From: Kineosporia sp. NBRC 101731
GTDB lineage: Bacteria > Actinomycetota > Actinomycetes > Actinomycetales > Kineosporiaceae
Direction of reading: 5' to 3'
Assembly: GCF_030269305.1 (NCBI RefSeq)
Contig: NZ_BSTC01000002.1
Location: 62,001 to 126,000 of the forward strand
Length of the DNA stretch: 64,000 bases
Position numbers and translations under genes: made by a program. Shown here one piece after another: positions 33,647 through 42,642 of the stretch. The notes below the pieces were generated by a model. The model searched no databases. It was given only the letters and a program-made list of their open reading frames with translations, and was not told the DNA's origin. Every line of letters starts with the position of its first letter. Position 1 is the first letter of the stretch.

Positions 33647-35296
33647 GTGAACCCGAACCAACGCCGCGCCCGTACGCGCATCGCGCCCACCGCCACCGTC
33701 GTGGGTGTGACCCTGACCGCCGTGCTGGCCGGCTCCGTGGTCACCGCCGCGGGGGTCAAGGCCGCCGAGCGAGTCTCCGGCAGCCCCACCGCCGCCGCCA
33801 CCACACCCCTACTCGACCTGGTCGTTCCGGTGAAGACCCAGACGGTGGCGCGGTACAAGGGCGAACCGGTCGACCTGTACGGCCTCGGCTTCTACGCCGT
33901 CGCAGCGAAGACCGTCGAGATCCGCACCCAGCGCGGCACGTCGTACAAGAACCCGATCACCACCACCCTGACGGTGGGCGAGGGCGCCGAGCAGACCACC
34001 ACGCAGCTTCCCGCCGGGATCACGGCCAACCCGTCCACGTTCACCAAGTTCTTCGACGTCAAGGTGACGAACCCGGCCGGCAAGTCGGTGTTCTCGTCGA
34101 AGGTCGACTTCTGCATGAACTCCTACGAGCAGAACCGCGTCTCGGCCGACGCGGTGGCCGAGACGCCGTACCCGCAACAGTGCGGCAACCACCCCTACGC
34201 GCTCGGCGGCGTCTTCGGGCTGCCCGCGGGCTGGGCCACACCCGCCCTCGGCGACTACAGCGCCACCCCCAGCTTCAAGGGCAAGGACGGCACCTACACC
34301 CTCAAGGCCACCGTGAACGCGCAGTGGCGCAAGGCCCTGAAGATCTCCACCGCCGACGCCACCTCGACGATCAAGGTGAAGGTCAAGACGGTCAAGGAGG
34401 GCTCGGGCTACGGGGCCGCCGCGAGCCACGACATGAACCACAACCACGGCGTGAAGATGGCCGGCATCGACATGAACGCCAAGGAGCTGTCTCCGCAGCA
34501 CGCCGCCCGCGAAGCCGCCCGCAAGGCCGCACTGGGTGCGCCGAACACCCCGGCGAAGACGAAACCCAGCTCCAGCCGGATCTCCTCGGCCGCGGCCGCC
34601 GACCTGCCGAAGCCCGACCTGCGCTCGCTGCCCGCCTACCAGATCGCGCTCGACACCACGAGCCGCAAGAAGAAGACCTACCTGTCGTTCGGCGCCACGG
34701 TCTGGAACGCCGGCCCCTCACCGCTCGTGGTGGACGGTTTCCGGCAGCAGGGCAAGAGCGTGCTGGACGCCTACCAGTACTTCTTCGACAAAGACGGCAA
34801 GCAGGTCGGCTACACCCCGGCCGGATCGATGCAGTGGGACCCGCGCACGGGCCACAACCACTGGCACTTCAAGGACTTCGCCTCCTACCGGCTGCTCGAC
34901 TCGACCAAGAAGAAGGCCATCATCAGTGGCAAGGAAGCCTTCTGCCTGGCCCCGACCGACGCTGTCGACCTGAACGTGGAGGGTGCCCAGTGGCAGCCGG
35001 CCTCGACCGACCTCTACACCGCGTGCGGTCAGGGCAACGCGAACCTGTTGAGCATCCGCGAGGTCCTGAACACCGGCTGGGGTGACACCTACGGTCAGTA
35101 CCTGCCGGGCCAGTCGTTCAACATCACCAACGTGAAGAGCGGCATCTACTACATCCAGACGATCGCCAACCCGAGCAAGAAGCTCGCCGAGTCGAACTAC
35201 GCCAACAACTCGGCGCTGCGCAAGGTCAAGATCGGCGGGAAGCCGGGCGGGAAGCGCACCATCAAGGTGTACGCCTACCAGGGCATCGGCGGCTGA
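33647..35296 (+). CDS. lysyl-oxidase-family secreted protein
   Basis: 549 residues, GTG start. An N-terminal signal-type helix (TATVVGVTLTAVLAGSVVTAAG) suggests export. Residues 50-260 are a beta-rich region with two Cys. A His-rich stretch (HDMNHNHGVKMAGIDM) precedes the lysyl oxidase domain, residues 330-549, with the copper-binding motif TGHNHWHFKDFASY and NWAN-like ESNYANNSALRKV. Bacterial relatives use copper and a tyrosine-derived quinone to oxidise amines in proteins; the activity of this one is unproven. A strong hairpin terminator follows at 35327. Confidence 0.83.
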   Translation: MNPNQRRARTRIAPTATVVGVTLTAVLAGSVVTAAGVKAAERVSGSPTAAATTPLLDLVVPVKTQTVARYKGEPVDLYGLGFYAVAAKTVEIRTQRGTSYKNPITTTLTVGEGAEQTTTQLPAGITANPSTFTKFFDVKVTNPAGKSVFSSKVDFCMNSYEQNRVSADAVAETPYPQQCGNHPYALGGVFGLPAGWATPALGDYSATPSFKGKDGTYTLKATVNAQWRKALKISTADATSTIKVKVKTVKEGSGYGAAASHDMNHNHGVKMAGIDMNAKELSPQHAAREAARKAALGAPNTPAKTKPSSSRISSAAAADLPKPDLRSLPAYQIALDTTSRKKKTYLSFGATVWNAGPSPLVVDGFRQQGKSVLDAYQYFFDKDGKQVGYTPAGSMQWDPRTGHNHWHFKDFASYRLLDSTKKKAIISGKEAFCLAPTDAVDLNVEGAQWQPASTDLYTACGQGNANLLSIREVLNTGWGDTYGQYLPGQSFNITNVKSGIYYIQTIANPSKKLAESNYANNSALRKVKIGGKPGGKRTIKVYAYQGIGG

Positions 35297-35326
35297 TGCA
35301 GATCTGACCGGCCGGCCGGTCGGTCG

Positions 35327-35364
35327 CCGGAGCCCTGGGACGCCCCTGCGTCCCAGGGCTCCGG
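35327..35364 (+). terminator. hairpin terminator after the lysyl-oxidase-like gene
   Basis: Arms CCGGAGCCCTGGGACGC and its mirror image (17 bp) around a 4-base loop, followed by TCTGTGT. It lies 30 bp after the stop codon and ahead of the poxB-like gene on the same strand. Confidence 0.75.
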
Positions 35365-35411
35365 TCTGTGTCGACCTGCCCCGGCTGCGGGCGCGACGTA
35401 GCGTGCCAACC

Positions 35412-37139
35412 ATGACCACCGTGGCCGACATGATCATCGACAGCCTGCACCGACTCGGCGTCCGCACGGTCTGGGGCGTCGTCGGTGACGCCCTGAACCC
35501 GCTCACCGACGCCATTCGCCGCAACCCCGACATGCGCTGGATCGGCGTGCGGCACGAAGAGGCCGGAGCCTTCGCGGCCGGTGCCCAGGCCCAGGTCTCC
35601 GGCACGCTCGGGGTGTGTATGGGCACGGTCGGCCCCGGCTCGATCCACCTGCTCAACGGCCTTTACGACGCGAAGAAATCGCAGGCCCCGGTGCTCGCCA
35701 TCTGCGGTCAGGTGCCGACGCCCGAGATCGGCAGTGACTATTTCCAGGAGGTCGACAACGACCTGCTCTTCACCGACGTGGCCGCCTTCCGCGCCACGGT
35801 GACCTCGGCCGCACAGATGCCCCGGCTGCTGTCCCAGGCCGTGAACGCGGCCTACGCCGGTCCCGGTGTCGCCGTGCTCACCCTTCCCGGTGACGTCGGT
35901 GAGATGGAGATGCCCGCTGACGCGGGTCGTCCTCACTTCGTCACCGCCCGCCCGGTGCCCCATCCCGACCCCCAGGTGCTGGAGGACGCGGTTGCTCTCC
36001 TCGAGGAGGCCTCGAACGTCACGATCCTGGCGGGCATCGGGGCTGCCGCGGCCAAGGACGAACTGCTCGCCCTGGCCGGGAAGCTCGGCGCCCCGATGGT
36101 TCTCACGATCAAGGGCAAGGGCTTGGAGGAGGACAACCCGTTCGAGGTGGGCCAGAGTGGCCTGATCGGGAACCCGGCCAGCAAGACCGCTTTCGACGGC
36201 GCCGACGTGCTGCTGATGGTGGGCACGGACTTCCCGTACCCGGAGTGGCTGCCGAAGGTGCCGACGATCCAGATCGACGTGAAGGCCGAGCACATCGGCC
36301 GCCGCACACCCGTCCAGGTGGGCCTGGTCGCCGACGCCGCCGTCGGCGTCCGTTCCCTGACCGCCCGGGTGACCGCCAAACCCGGCACCGACCACCTCGA
36401 CCAGGCGCGCGAGCACTACGCGGACTGGCGCGAACGGCAGCAGGCGCTGCTCGGCGGTGGGAAGGGCTCGCTGCCGGGCCGGATCCTGGCCAAGGCGCGG
36501 CGTCCCTTCGAGAACCCCTCCGGCCTGATCCGCCCCGAACTGCTCGCCGACGTCATCGACCGGGTGGCGGCAGACGACGCCGTGATCACCACCGACACCG
36601 GCATGTCCACGGTCTGGGCCTCACGGTTCCTGCGGATGCGCGGAAATCGGCAGCTGGTGGGCTCGTTCGGCCTGGGTTCGATGGCCAACGCGATGCCCCA
36701 GGCCCTCGGTGTCCAGGCACTCGACACCGGGCGCGAGGTGGTGTCCCTCTCCGGTGACGGCGGCCTGACCATGCTGCTGGGCGACCTGATCACCGCTGTC
36801 GTCGAGCAGTTGCCGGTTCGGGTGGTGGTTTTCAACAACGGACGCCTGGGCATGGTGAAGCTCGAACAGGAACAGGTGGGCCTGCCGGAGTTCGGCACGG
36901 TGCTGACCAACCCCGACCTGGCGGCCGTGGCCCTCAGCCTGGGATGGAGCAGCTGGCGCGTCGAGAAGGCCGAAGATCTGGAGGAGACCGCCCGCAAGGC
37001 CTTCGCCACCGCGGGCCCGGTCCTGCTCGACGTGCTCACGAACCCGGACGAGATCTCCCTTCCGCCCCAGGTCACGTCGGACAAGGCCTGGGGCTTCGCG
37101 ATCGCCAAGGTGAAGGAGACGCTGGAGAGCCCGGCGTAA
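35412..37139 (+). CDS. poxB: thiamine-diphosphate enzyme, pyruvate dehydrogenase (quinone)/PoxB type
   Basis: 575 residues. Three-domain ThDP enzyme: an N-terminal PYR domain with the catalytic Glu in GVRHEEAGAFAAGAQAQVSG, a central FAD/nucleotide domain (LAGIGAAAAKDELLALAGKLGAPMV), and a C-terminal PP domain with GDGGLTMLLGDLITAVVEQLP and FNNGRLGMVKLEQ (GDGx24-27N). VGPGSIHLLNGLYDAKKSQAPVLAICGQVP is close to PoxB, which oxidises pyruvate to acetate and CO2 with electrons going to quinone. The membrane-binding C-terminal helix of the E. coli enzyme is not clear. Acetolactate synthase is an alternative but lacks the partner subunit gene here. Confidence 0.82.
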   Translation: MTTVADMIIDSLHRLGVRTVWGVVGDALNPLTDAIRRNPDMRWIGVRHEEAGAFAAGAQAQVSGTLGVCMGTVGPGSIHLLNGLYDAKKSQAPVLAICGQVPTPEIGSDYFQEVDNDLLFTDVAAFRATVTSAAQMPRLLSQAVNAAYAGPGVAVLTLPGDVGEMEMPADAGRPHFVTARPVPHPDPQVLEDAVALLEEASNVTILAGIGAAAAKDELLALAGKLGAPMVLTIKGKGLEEDNPFEVGQSGLIGNPASKTAFDGADVLLMVGTDFPYPEWLPKVPTIQIDVKAEHIGRRTPVQVGLVADAAVGVRSLTARVTAKPGTDHLDQAREHYADWRERQQALLGGGKGSLPGRILAKARRPFENPSGLIRPELLADVIDRVAADDAVITTDTGMSTVWASRFLRMRGNRQLVGSFGLGSMANAMPQALGVQALDTGREVVSLSGDGGLTMLLGDLITAVVEQLPVRVVVFNNGRLGMVKLEQEQVGLPEFGTVLTNPDLAAVALSLGWSSWRVEKAEDLEETARKAFATAGPVLLDVLTNPDEISLPPQVTSDKAWGFAIAKVKETLESPA

Positions 37140-37299
37140 GGGCGGGATAAATCGTGACAACGAGAACATCACGAATTCATCCACGCTCCTGATTAATTCA
37201 TCTCCAGATGTCAGACTGATCCGATTCGCACGGCGGAAAGTCCGCGGGGGGCATGCGACGATCAGGAAGACGAGGCGCAAGTCTCACGAGGTATCCCCC

Positions 37300-38172
37300 G
37301 TGCATTCGCTGAAGACTCTACTGACCGCGCCGGGCGCGCGTCGTCGCAGCCTGCTGGTCGTCGTCGGTTCCGTCTGCGTCACCCTGGGCGTGATCGTCGC
37401 GGCCGTCAGTCTCATCCGGCCCGGCTCCGACGAGCCCGGGCAGACCAACACCGCGGCGGCCTCCTACGTGCAGCCCCAGACCCCGACCAGCAACACCACC
37501 ACGCAGGCATCCGTGTCGCCCGCCCCGACGAGGACCACCCAGGCACCCCGGCACACCGCGCGGGAGCAGGCCGACCAGCTCTCGCCGTCGACCCGGACGA
37601 TGACCCGGACCGTCACGCAGACCCAGGATGCTCCGGCCGGTGACTCCGACACCCCGGCGAAGAAGAAGCAGCCGAAAGCCACGAAGACGGTCACCCGGAC
37701 CATCGTCAAGATCGCCGGTACCGACGCCGTGCTGACCGGCCCCTCACAGATCCGGAACCAGAGCACCGGTCTCTGCCTGGACCTCGGCGGTTACGACGCG
37801 GTGGACCCGGCCACCCACACCGCTCAGTTCACCTGCAACGCCGGTGGCGCGGACAACCAGGAGTACGAGCGGCTGAAGGTCGGCAGCCAGTACTTGCTGC
37901 GCAACGTGAAGAGCGATCTGTGCGTGGACGTTCCCAACTACGGCTCCGAGCCGGCCGGGGGCGACCTGAACGTCTTCGCGTGCACGCCCGGCGACGCCGA
38001 CAACCAGATGTTCCGGTTCCAGGCCAGTGGCGGCGGCTACCAGATCGTCAACGGCAAGAGCAACCTGTGCGTGGACGTCTCCACCGTGAACGGCCGGGTC
38101 AACGAACTCGACCAGCCGCTCACCATGGCGGAGTGCGGATCCACCGGTACACAGGTCTGGACGTTCGTCTGA
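37300..38172 (+). CDS. membrane-anchored ricin-type beta-trefoil lectin protein
   Basis: 290 residues. A helix at residues 17-40 (SLLVVVGSVCVTLGVIVAAVSLI) anchors the protein. A Thr/Pro/Gln-rich linker of about 100 residues follows (TRTMTRTVTQTQ). The C-terminal 135 residues are a ricin-type lectin with three repeats: GLCLDLGGYD, DLCVDVPNYG and NLCVDVSTVN, each with following Q-x-F/W (DNQMFRF, TQVWTFV). It should bind carbohydrate outside the cell. No catalytic domain is attached. A strong bidirectional terminator lies 12 bp after the stop. Confidence 0.83.
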   Translation: MHSLKTLLTAPGARRRSLLVVVGSVCVTLGVIVAAVSLIRPGSDEPGQTNTAAASYVQPQTPTSNTTTQASVSPAPTRTTQAPRHTAREQADQLSPSTRTMTRTVTQTQDAPAGDSDTPAKKKQPKATKTVTRTIVKIAGTDAVLTGPSQIRNQSTGLCLDLGGYDAVDPATHTAQFTCNAGGADNQEYERLKVGSQYLLRNVKSDLCVDVPNYGSEPAGGDLNVFACTPGDADNQMFRFQASGGGYQIVNGKSNLCVDVSTVNGRVNELDQPLTMAECGSTGTQVWTFV

Positions 38173-38183
38173 CGTTCGTGAAC

Positions 38184-38223
38184 GAAGAACGGCGCCGGGC
38201 CCTGGGGCCCGGCGCCGTTCTTC
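38184..38223. terminator. bidirectional hairpin terminator
   Basis: Arms GAAGAACGGCGCCGGGCCC and its mirror image (19 bp) with a 2-base loop, flanked by TTCTTC. It lies between the convergent lectin and DoxX genes (stops at 38172 and 38259) and can serve both. Confidence 0.8.
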
Positions 38224-38258
38224 TTCTCACGGGATTCTTACGGATTCTTTCGGACGGA

Positions 38259-38732
38259 TCAGGAGGCGGTCTCCAGCGAGCGGCTCCCGGCGGGGACCCG
38301 CTCCAGACCGGCGACACCACGTGCGAGGCGCGGTGAGATCACCCGGTCGAGGCTGATCCGGCCGGCCCCGACGCCCGCGAGCAGCAGCGAGAAGGCGGCG
38401 AGGATGAGCACGTACTCGTAGCCGCCGTCCTGCGCGAACAGCCCGGCGTCACGGTGGGCGAACCAGAGGGCACCGAGCATGTTGCCCGCCAGGAGGATGC
38501 CAACCAGAGGCACCAGAAGGCCCGCGATCAGCAGGATTCCGCCGACGAGCTCGACCGTCATGGCGAACCAGGCCGCGGCCGTGGCCGCCGGAATCCCCAT
38601 GCCATCGAAACCTGCTGCCGTAGCATCCATTCCGTTCGTGCTGAATTTCTGCCAACCATGGGCGATGAAGACCACCCCGAGGGCGACACGGGCGATGAGG
38701 ATGACGACGTCACGCAGCAAAAGGGAATTCAC
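38259..38732 (-). CDS. DoxX-family membrane protein, copy 1
   Basis: 157 residues from GTG 38732, with AAAGGA upstream. The family start VILIARVALGVVFIAHGWQKFSTNG is clear, followed by helices at AAWFAMTVELVGGILLIAGLLVPLVGILLAG and YEYVLILAAFSLLLAGVGAGRISLDR. DoxX proteins are four-helix membrane proteins linked to oxidative stress or thiol metabolism in mycobacteria, with unclear chemistry. The gene at 39022 is a close paralogue on the same strand, so the pair arose by tandem duplication. A 20-residue charged tail is unique to this copy. Confidence 0.85.
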   Translation of the reverse strand: MNSLLLRDVVILIARVALGVVFIAHGWQKFSTNGMDATAAGFDGMGIPAATAAAWFAMTVELVGGILLIAGLLVPLVGILLAGNMLGALWFAHRDAGLFAQDGGYEYVLILAAFSLLLAGVGAGRISLDRVISPRLARGVAGLERVPAGSRSLETAS

Positions 38733-38981
38733 AAGGGTCCTTTCGACCGAGGAGGGGCGCTGGACCCGACGCTGGGCAGCACCAGGCACGCCGCCGACGC
38801 GACCCGGTATCCGTCTTCGCACACCGGCCGCCAGGATCGGCGCACTCCCGTTCTAAGGCTTTTTGTCCTATTAAAAGTTGAAGCGACAATCATCGCTACC
38901 TCAACCCTGCGCTTAACAGTGGTCACGCTGTGGGATTGCTGGACCCCAGCTGGACCCCGGCTGATCCCAGGTAGACGGCCG

Positions 38982-39010
38982 GAACGGCGCCGAGAAGCCC
39001 GGCGCCGTTC
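38982..39010. terminator. hairpin downstream of the second DoxX gene
   Basis: Arms GAACGGCGCC and GGCGCCGTTC (10 bp) with a 9-base loop, 12 bp after the minus-strand DoxX gene ends. The core GAACGGCGCCG is the same as in the terminator at 38184, suggesting duplication of terminator and gene together. Upstream of it (38937-38965) a GGACCCC-AGCT direct repeat is seen. Confidence 0.65.
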
Positions 39011-39021
39011 GTCCGCAAACC

Positions 39022-39450
39022 TCAGGCAGTGATCCCGTCGGCCAGCTTCGGCGCCACCAGCCGATCGAGGCTGAAGCGCCCCGCACCGATCGCGGCCAGC
39101 AGCAGCGAGACCACGCCGAGCGCGAGCACGAGCTCGTAACCACCCTGGTCGACGAAGACACCGCTACCCATGTGCACGGTGGCGAACGCGCCGAGCATGT
39201 CGACGAAGAGCAACAGGGCGGCCACCGGCAGGGCGAGGCCGGCGATCAGCAGGGCGCCGCCGACCAGCTCGACGATGGCGGCGAACCACGCGCTCAGCGT
39301 CGGTGCAGGCACGCCCATCATGTCGAAAGCACCAGCGGTGGCGTCAATTCCGTTCGTACTGATCTTCTGCCAACCATGGGCGACGAAGACCACTCCGACA
39401 GCGATCCGGGCAACGAGCACGACCAGATCGCGCAGCAGGGCGTTGTTCAC
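39022..39450 (-). CDS. DoxX-family membrane protein, copy 2
   Basis: 142 residues from GTG 39450, with AAAGGA upstream as in copy 1. It shares VARIAVGVVFVAHGWQKISTNGIDATAGAFDMMGVPAPT with the paralogue at 38259 almost position by position (the first has STNGMDATAAGFDGMGIPA). Four helices are predicted. It lacks the charged tail of copy 1. Separate promoters are likely since 290 bp with a terminator separate the two genes. Confidence 0.85.
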   Translation of the reverse strand: MNNALLRDLVVLVARIAVGVVFVAHGWQKISTNGIDATAGAFDMMGVPAPTLSAWFAAIVELVGGALLIAGLALPVAALLLFVDMLGAFATVHMGSGVFVDQGGYELVLALGVVSLLLAAIGAGRFSLDRLVAPKLADGITA

Positions 39451-39598
39451 GACAGTCCTTTTCCATGGGTCATGGCGGCCACGGCCGATGAGGGACGCCC
39501 CGTCGCCTCCCTCGCGGCCGACCGCAGAGGGCCGTCCACCACCCTCACCCATCAAGAAACTTGAAGCAACAAATATTTAGCGTTCAACTATGAGGCCT

Positions 39599-39634
39599 TC
39601 GTCACTGGCCTCGTCACTGGCCTCGTCACTGGCT
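39599..39634. repeat. 12-bp tandem repeat at the end of a gene
   Basis: GTCACTGGCCTC is present at 39601 and 39613, and again, with changed last bases, at 39625. The stop codon of the minus-strand membrane protein gene (39626) lies in the last unit. Confidence 0.85.
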
Positions 39635-40612
39635 GATGCTGTGGTCGCCCGGGTACTTGTCCCGGCCACCGGGCAGGTCGTAGGAAGCGACGGGCAACTG
39701 CGACCGCTCCAGCAGCCGCACCAGATGGGTGTTCATCTGCCGCACCACGGGCAACGAGTTGTTGCCGTTGAGCGCCTCGATCCGCAGGCTGGCCGCCCCA
39801 CCCGCATAGATCCCGTCCCGCGAGGGGTAACGCATCTCGTGCAGCGTCACCAGGTTGTCCTTCGCGTCCTGCCCCAGAAGATCCACCGCGCTGAGCAGCT
39901 CGCCGTACGACATCTGGATGCCCGCGGTGCCACGCACCGTCAGCAGCTGATCGTGCAGCTGGGTCATGCGGGTCGCCACCCGCTGCAGGTCGGCCACCTC
40001 CGGGCTCAGGTCGGGCAGTCGCGGATAGGCCGGATAGTCCAGGTCGGGGCAGCGGTTGTGGCAGCCCCGCAGTCGCGCGGCGTTAGCCCGGCTGATCTCG
40101 TCGATCTCCCGTTCGACCCCGGCCAACCGGCGGTTGTAGGTCTGGATCGCCGCCCGGACCCGCTTCATGGCCGGCAGATAGCGCCGCTCCCCCGAGAAGA
40201 ACGCAGCCCGGGCCTCCATCAGCACCTCGAGCTGGGGCAGCAACTCGGCCTGGCTCCGTTCCAGCTCAGAGGCCTGCTGCTGGGCCGGTGTCAGGTCGGT
40301 CCCCAGCGCTCCGGTCAGCCGGAACGCCCCCAGACCCAGTCCGGTCACCACGACCAGCCCGATCCCGGCGACCCAGACCCCCCGGCGCCGCGTGCTGCGA
40401 TGCCGGTTACGGCGCACGGTCTTCGGCGTCAGGATCTCCTGAATGTGCACCTGCCGGGGAAACGAGACCTCGGACATCGGCCGCGGGGACGGCAGCCGGC
40501 GCACCGACGGCGGTTCACCCGGCCGGGGAGCCCGGGCGCCGCACGCCTCGCAGAAGTTCAGCCGGTTCAGCGGTCGGGAACACGCCGGACAGGTCAGGGT
40601 CGTCACACCCAC
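39626..40612 (-). CDS. zinc-ribbon membrane protein of the LPGG-DHS paralogue family
   Basis: 328 residues. The N-terminus has a zinc ribbon (CPACSRPLNRLNFCEACGARAP, two CxxC). A basic stretch leads to one membrane helix (GVWVAGIGLVVVTGLGLGAF). The outer part is helical (QQQASELERSQAELLPQLEVLMEAR, MKRVRAAIQTYNRRLAG). The C-terminus, MNTHLVRLLERSQLPVASYDLPGGRD with P and DHS after it, matches the protein at 60053-60772 (MNTSLLFVLDAAQLPVTGLDLPGG). The family is unknown to me. Four Cys near residue 190 may form a disulfide or second metal site. Confidence 0.7.
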   Translation of the reverse strand: MGVTTLTCPACSRPLNRLNFCEACGARAPRPGEPPSVRRLPSPRPMSEVSFPRQVHIQEILTPKTVRRNRHRSTRRRGVWVAGIGLVVVTGLGLGAFRLTGALGTDLTPAQQQASELERSQAELLPQLEVLMEARAAFFSGERRYLPAMKRVRAAIQTYNRRLAGVEREIDEISRANAARLRGCHNRCPDLDYPAYPRLPDLSPEVADLQRVATRMTQLHDQLLTVRGTAGIQMSYGELLSAVDLLGQDAKDNLVTLHEMRYPSRDGIYAGGAASLRIEALNGNNSLPVVRQMNTHLVRLLERSQLPVASYDLPGGRDKYPGDHSISQ

Positions 40613-40728
40613 GCAGGGCCCCCGTACACAGAAGAGGTCGGTCCAGATCTCTTCGGCAGGTGAGGGCGGCGGGTCAAGAGCGAGGCGGCACGGGAGCGAA
40701 GTGATCTCGATCGGGATCAGCTGATCTC

Positions 40729-41091
40729 CTACGAGATCACCTGACCCTTTGCGAGATCACCCGCTGACACCCCGGGCGGACCGCCGATGATGATCTCGGT
40801 GGCGATGCGGGTCAGTTCGACCCGCAGGGTCTCGGGCTCGGCCTGGGAGAAAGGGTCGCCGGGGATGGCCTCGCGCAGGGTCACGATGCCGGCGAAGGTC
40901 GAGAACAGCAGGCCCGCGCGCACCCGGGCCCTGGAGACGTCTTCTGCGGTGGGATCTTTCCAGCCACCCTGCTGCGCGATCTTGTCAGCCATGTAGGTGA
41001 TCACCGCGCCGAGGGTCTGGTGACGCAGTTCGGCGGTGCGCGAGTCGGTGCCCTGGTCGCGCAGCATCACCAGCAGCGGGTGCTTGCCCAC
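40729..41091 (-). pseudogene. TetR-family regulator, only the C-terminal domain left
   Basis: About 120 residues of a TetR C-terminal ligand-binding domain remain (HPLLVMLRDQGTD, AVITYMADKIAQQGG, LRVELTRIATEIIIGG). The whole helix-turn-helix half is missing. The homology begins at about 41091, precisely where a half copy of the dispersed palindromic element starts. The frame continues upstream to 41271, but only through the element and the leader of the divergent hydrolase gene, giving meaningless sequence. Not functional as a repressor. Confidence 0.72.
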
Positions 41092-41127
41092 AGTTCTAGA
41101 ACGCCGGGGAGGTTCTGCATGATCACG
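41085..41127 (+). repeat. half copy of the TTGCATGATCAC element at the TetR breakpoint
   Basis: Reads GCCCACAGTTCTAGAAC, three bases, GGGGAGGTTCTGCATGATCACG. It matches the right half (and part of the loop) of the palindrome at 21497-21579 with only a few changes. The left arm is absent; in its place is the truncated TetR gene. Confidence 0.85.
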
Positions 41128-41220
41128 ACGGGTGAAGGTTGTGGTCGCTACCGGGCCGTTCCGCCTTTCCGCCGGGACATAATGGCCACAGGACGACGGC
41201 CAGAGATCCGGAGGACGACG

Positions 41221-42081
41221 ATGGGCCGCTACCGGCGGGATCTGGACATGGCGCAGCAGCGGCTGATTCACCCTCCCGCACTCCTGTCCGTCGTCGGCGG
41301 GGTCGAATACCTACAGGTCGGCACGGGACCGCCGGTGCTGGTGCTGCACGGGAACAACGGCGGCTGGGACCAGGCCGTCGACTGGGCCGGCCGGCGGATC
41401 CCGGCCGGGTTCGGGGTGATCGCGGTCTCCCGGTACGGCTATCTCGGGTCCGCCCTGCCCGCGGACGCCACCACCGCCGGCCAGGCCGACGACCTCGCCC
41501 GCCTACTCGACCACCTGGGCCACGACCGGGTCGACGTGGTGTCGCTGTCGGCCGGGTCCACCGCCGCCGTTCGCCTGGCCCTGCGCCATCCGGACCGGGT
41601 GCGACGGCTGGTGCTCGAATCCCCCGTTCTACCCGCCGTACGACCGCTGCGCCTGCCGCCCACCCCGGCGCTGCGCCTGCTGCTGCGCACCGAGTGGCCC
41701 ACCTGGCTGACCTCAACGCGGCCCGAGATCGTAGCCCGGGCCGGGGGTGTCGCGTGGAAGAAGCTCGACACCGATGCCCGCCACGAGCTGCGGCAGATCA
41801 TGGAGACCCTGCTACCCGTACGGTCCCGCCGGGCCGGGATGCTCTTCGACAACGCCGTCACCGCCCCCGAGATGCTGCGCGACGAGCTGGCTTGGGAGCA
41901 ACTCGCCGCCCCCACTCTCGTCCTCACCGCCGAGGACTCACCGTTGCCGAAACCCGCTGACGCAGAGGCAATCGCACGGCGTCTGCCGCAAGGACGACTC
42001 GAGGTCCAGCCATCGGGCGGGCACCTGCTCCTGGGCAATGTGCCGAGGCTGCAGGCGCTGCTGCGCGACTTCCTGAGGTGA
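41221..42081 (+). CDS. alpha/beta hydrolase
   Basis: 286 residues from ATG 41221, with GGAGGAC seven bases upstream. Oxyanion loop VLVLHGNNGGWDQAVDW, nucleophile Ser in VVSLSAGSTAAVRLAL (here SxSxG rather than GxSxG), acid in LVLTAEDSPLPK and catalytic His in PSGGHLLLG. A small cap region is at residues 140-200. Substrate unknown. It is divergent from the broken TetR gene, so that TetR may once have controlled it. Confidence 0.83.
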   Translation: MGRYRRDLDMAQQRLIHPPALLSVVGGVEYLQVGTGPPVLVLHGNNGGWDQAVDWAGRRIPAGFGVIAVSRYGYLGSALPADATTAGQADDLARLLDHLGHDRVDVVSLSAGSTAAVRLALRHPDRVRRLVLESPVLPAVRPLRLPPTPALRLLLRTEWPTWLTSTRPEIVARAGGVAWKKLDTDARHELRQIMETLLPVRSRRAGMLFDNAVTAPEMLRDELAWEQLAAPTLVLTAEDSPLPKPADAEAIARRLPQGRLEVQPSGGHLLLGNVPRLQALLRDFLR

Positions 42082-42098
42082 TTCCCGGGAGCCGTCCC

Positions 42099-42335
42099 TC
42101 AGGCCCGGGCCACCAGGACGAGCCCCACCAGCATCACACCGGTGAGCCGGTATCCGGCGATCAGTGCCGCATGCAGCGGCAGCGCACCCTGCGCCAGATC
42201 GGTCAGGGCCACCCGGGACAGCACCTGCCGTACCGGGAACCACCGGCCCGCCACCGGAACCGCCCGCCCCTGCATCAACCGCGCGGCCACCAGACCTCCG
42301 AGCAGCGCCTGGACCAGGAGAACTATCTCGAACAC
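42099..42335 (-). CDS. small two-helix membrane protein
   Basis: 78 residues from GTG 42335, with AGAGG about nine bases upstream; an ATG 75 bases earlier is possible. Helix 1 is FEIVLLVQALLGGLVAARLMQG, then a basic loop (VAGRWFPVRQVL), an amphipathic segment and helix 2 (RLTGVMLVGLVLVARA) at the very C-terminus. Function unknown. Confidence 0.5.
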   Translation of the reverse strand: MFEIVLLVQALLGGLVAARLMQGRAVPVAGRWFPVRQVLSRVALTDLAQGALPLHAALIAGYRLTGVMLVGLVLVARA

Positions 42336-42642
42336 GAACCAAACCTCTGTGAATCTCAAAATGATTGCCTCACAAAAGACCTCGACAATGATGGCCTGAG
42401 ATCCATTCACCCCCAGACATTCTCCCGATCCAACGAAGTGAGACGTGACCCTACCGTGACATGATCACCACCCCCCGGGTCGCAGAGGTCACTCACCGTG
42501 CCCGAAAGGGGCTCCCAGCAGGGCGGTCTTCCCTCGGTTCCATCTGAGGCCAGGCCGGTTAAGAGGTATCGATCACACGCCGGACCGACCCACCGTGATC
42601 GTCCCCGAGCGCTCCGGAGCCGACGTCGGGCATGATGACGGC
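42336..42642. other. intergenic region with a weak match to the dispersed element core
   Basis: About 307 bp between divergent genes. Around 42455-42470 the sequence GACATGATCACC matches 10 of 12 bases of the element core. Part of the region (42340-42430) is lower in GC and probably carries promoters. Confidence 0.45.
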
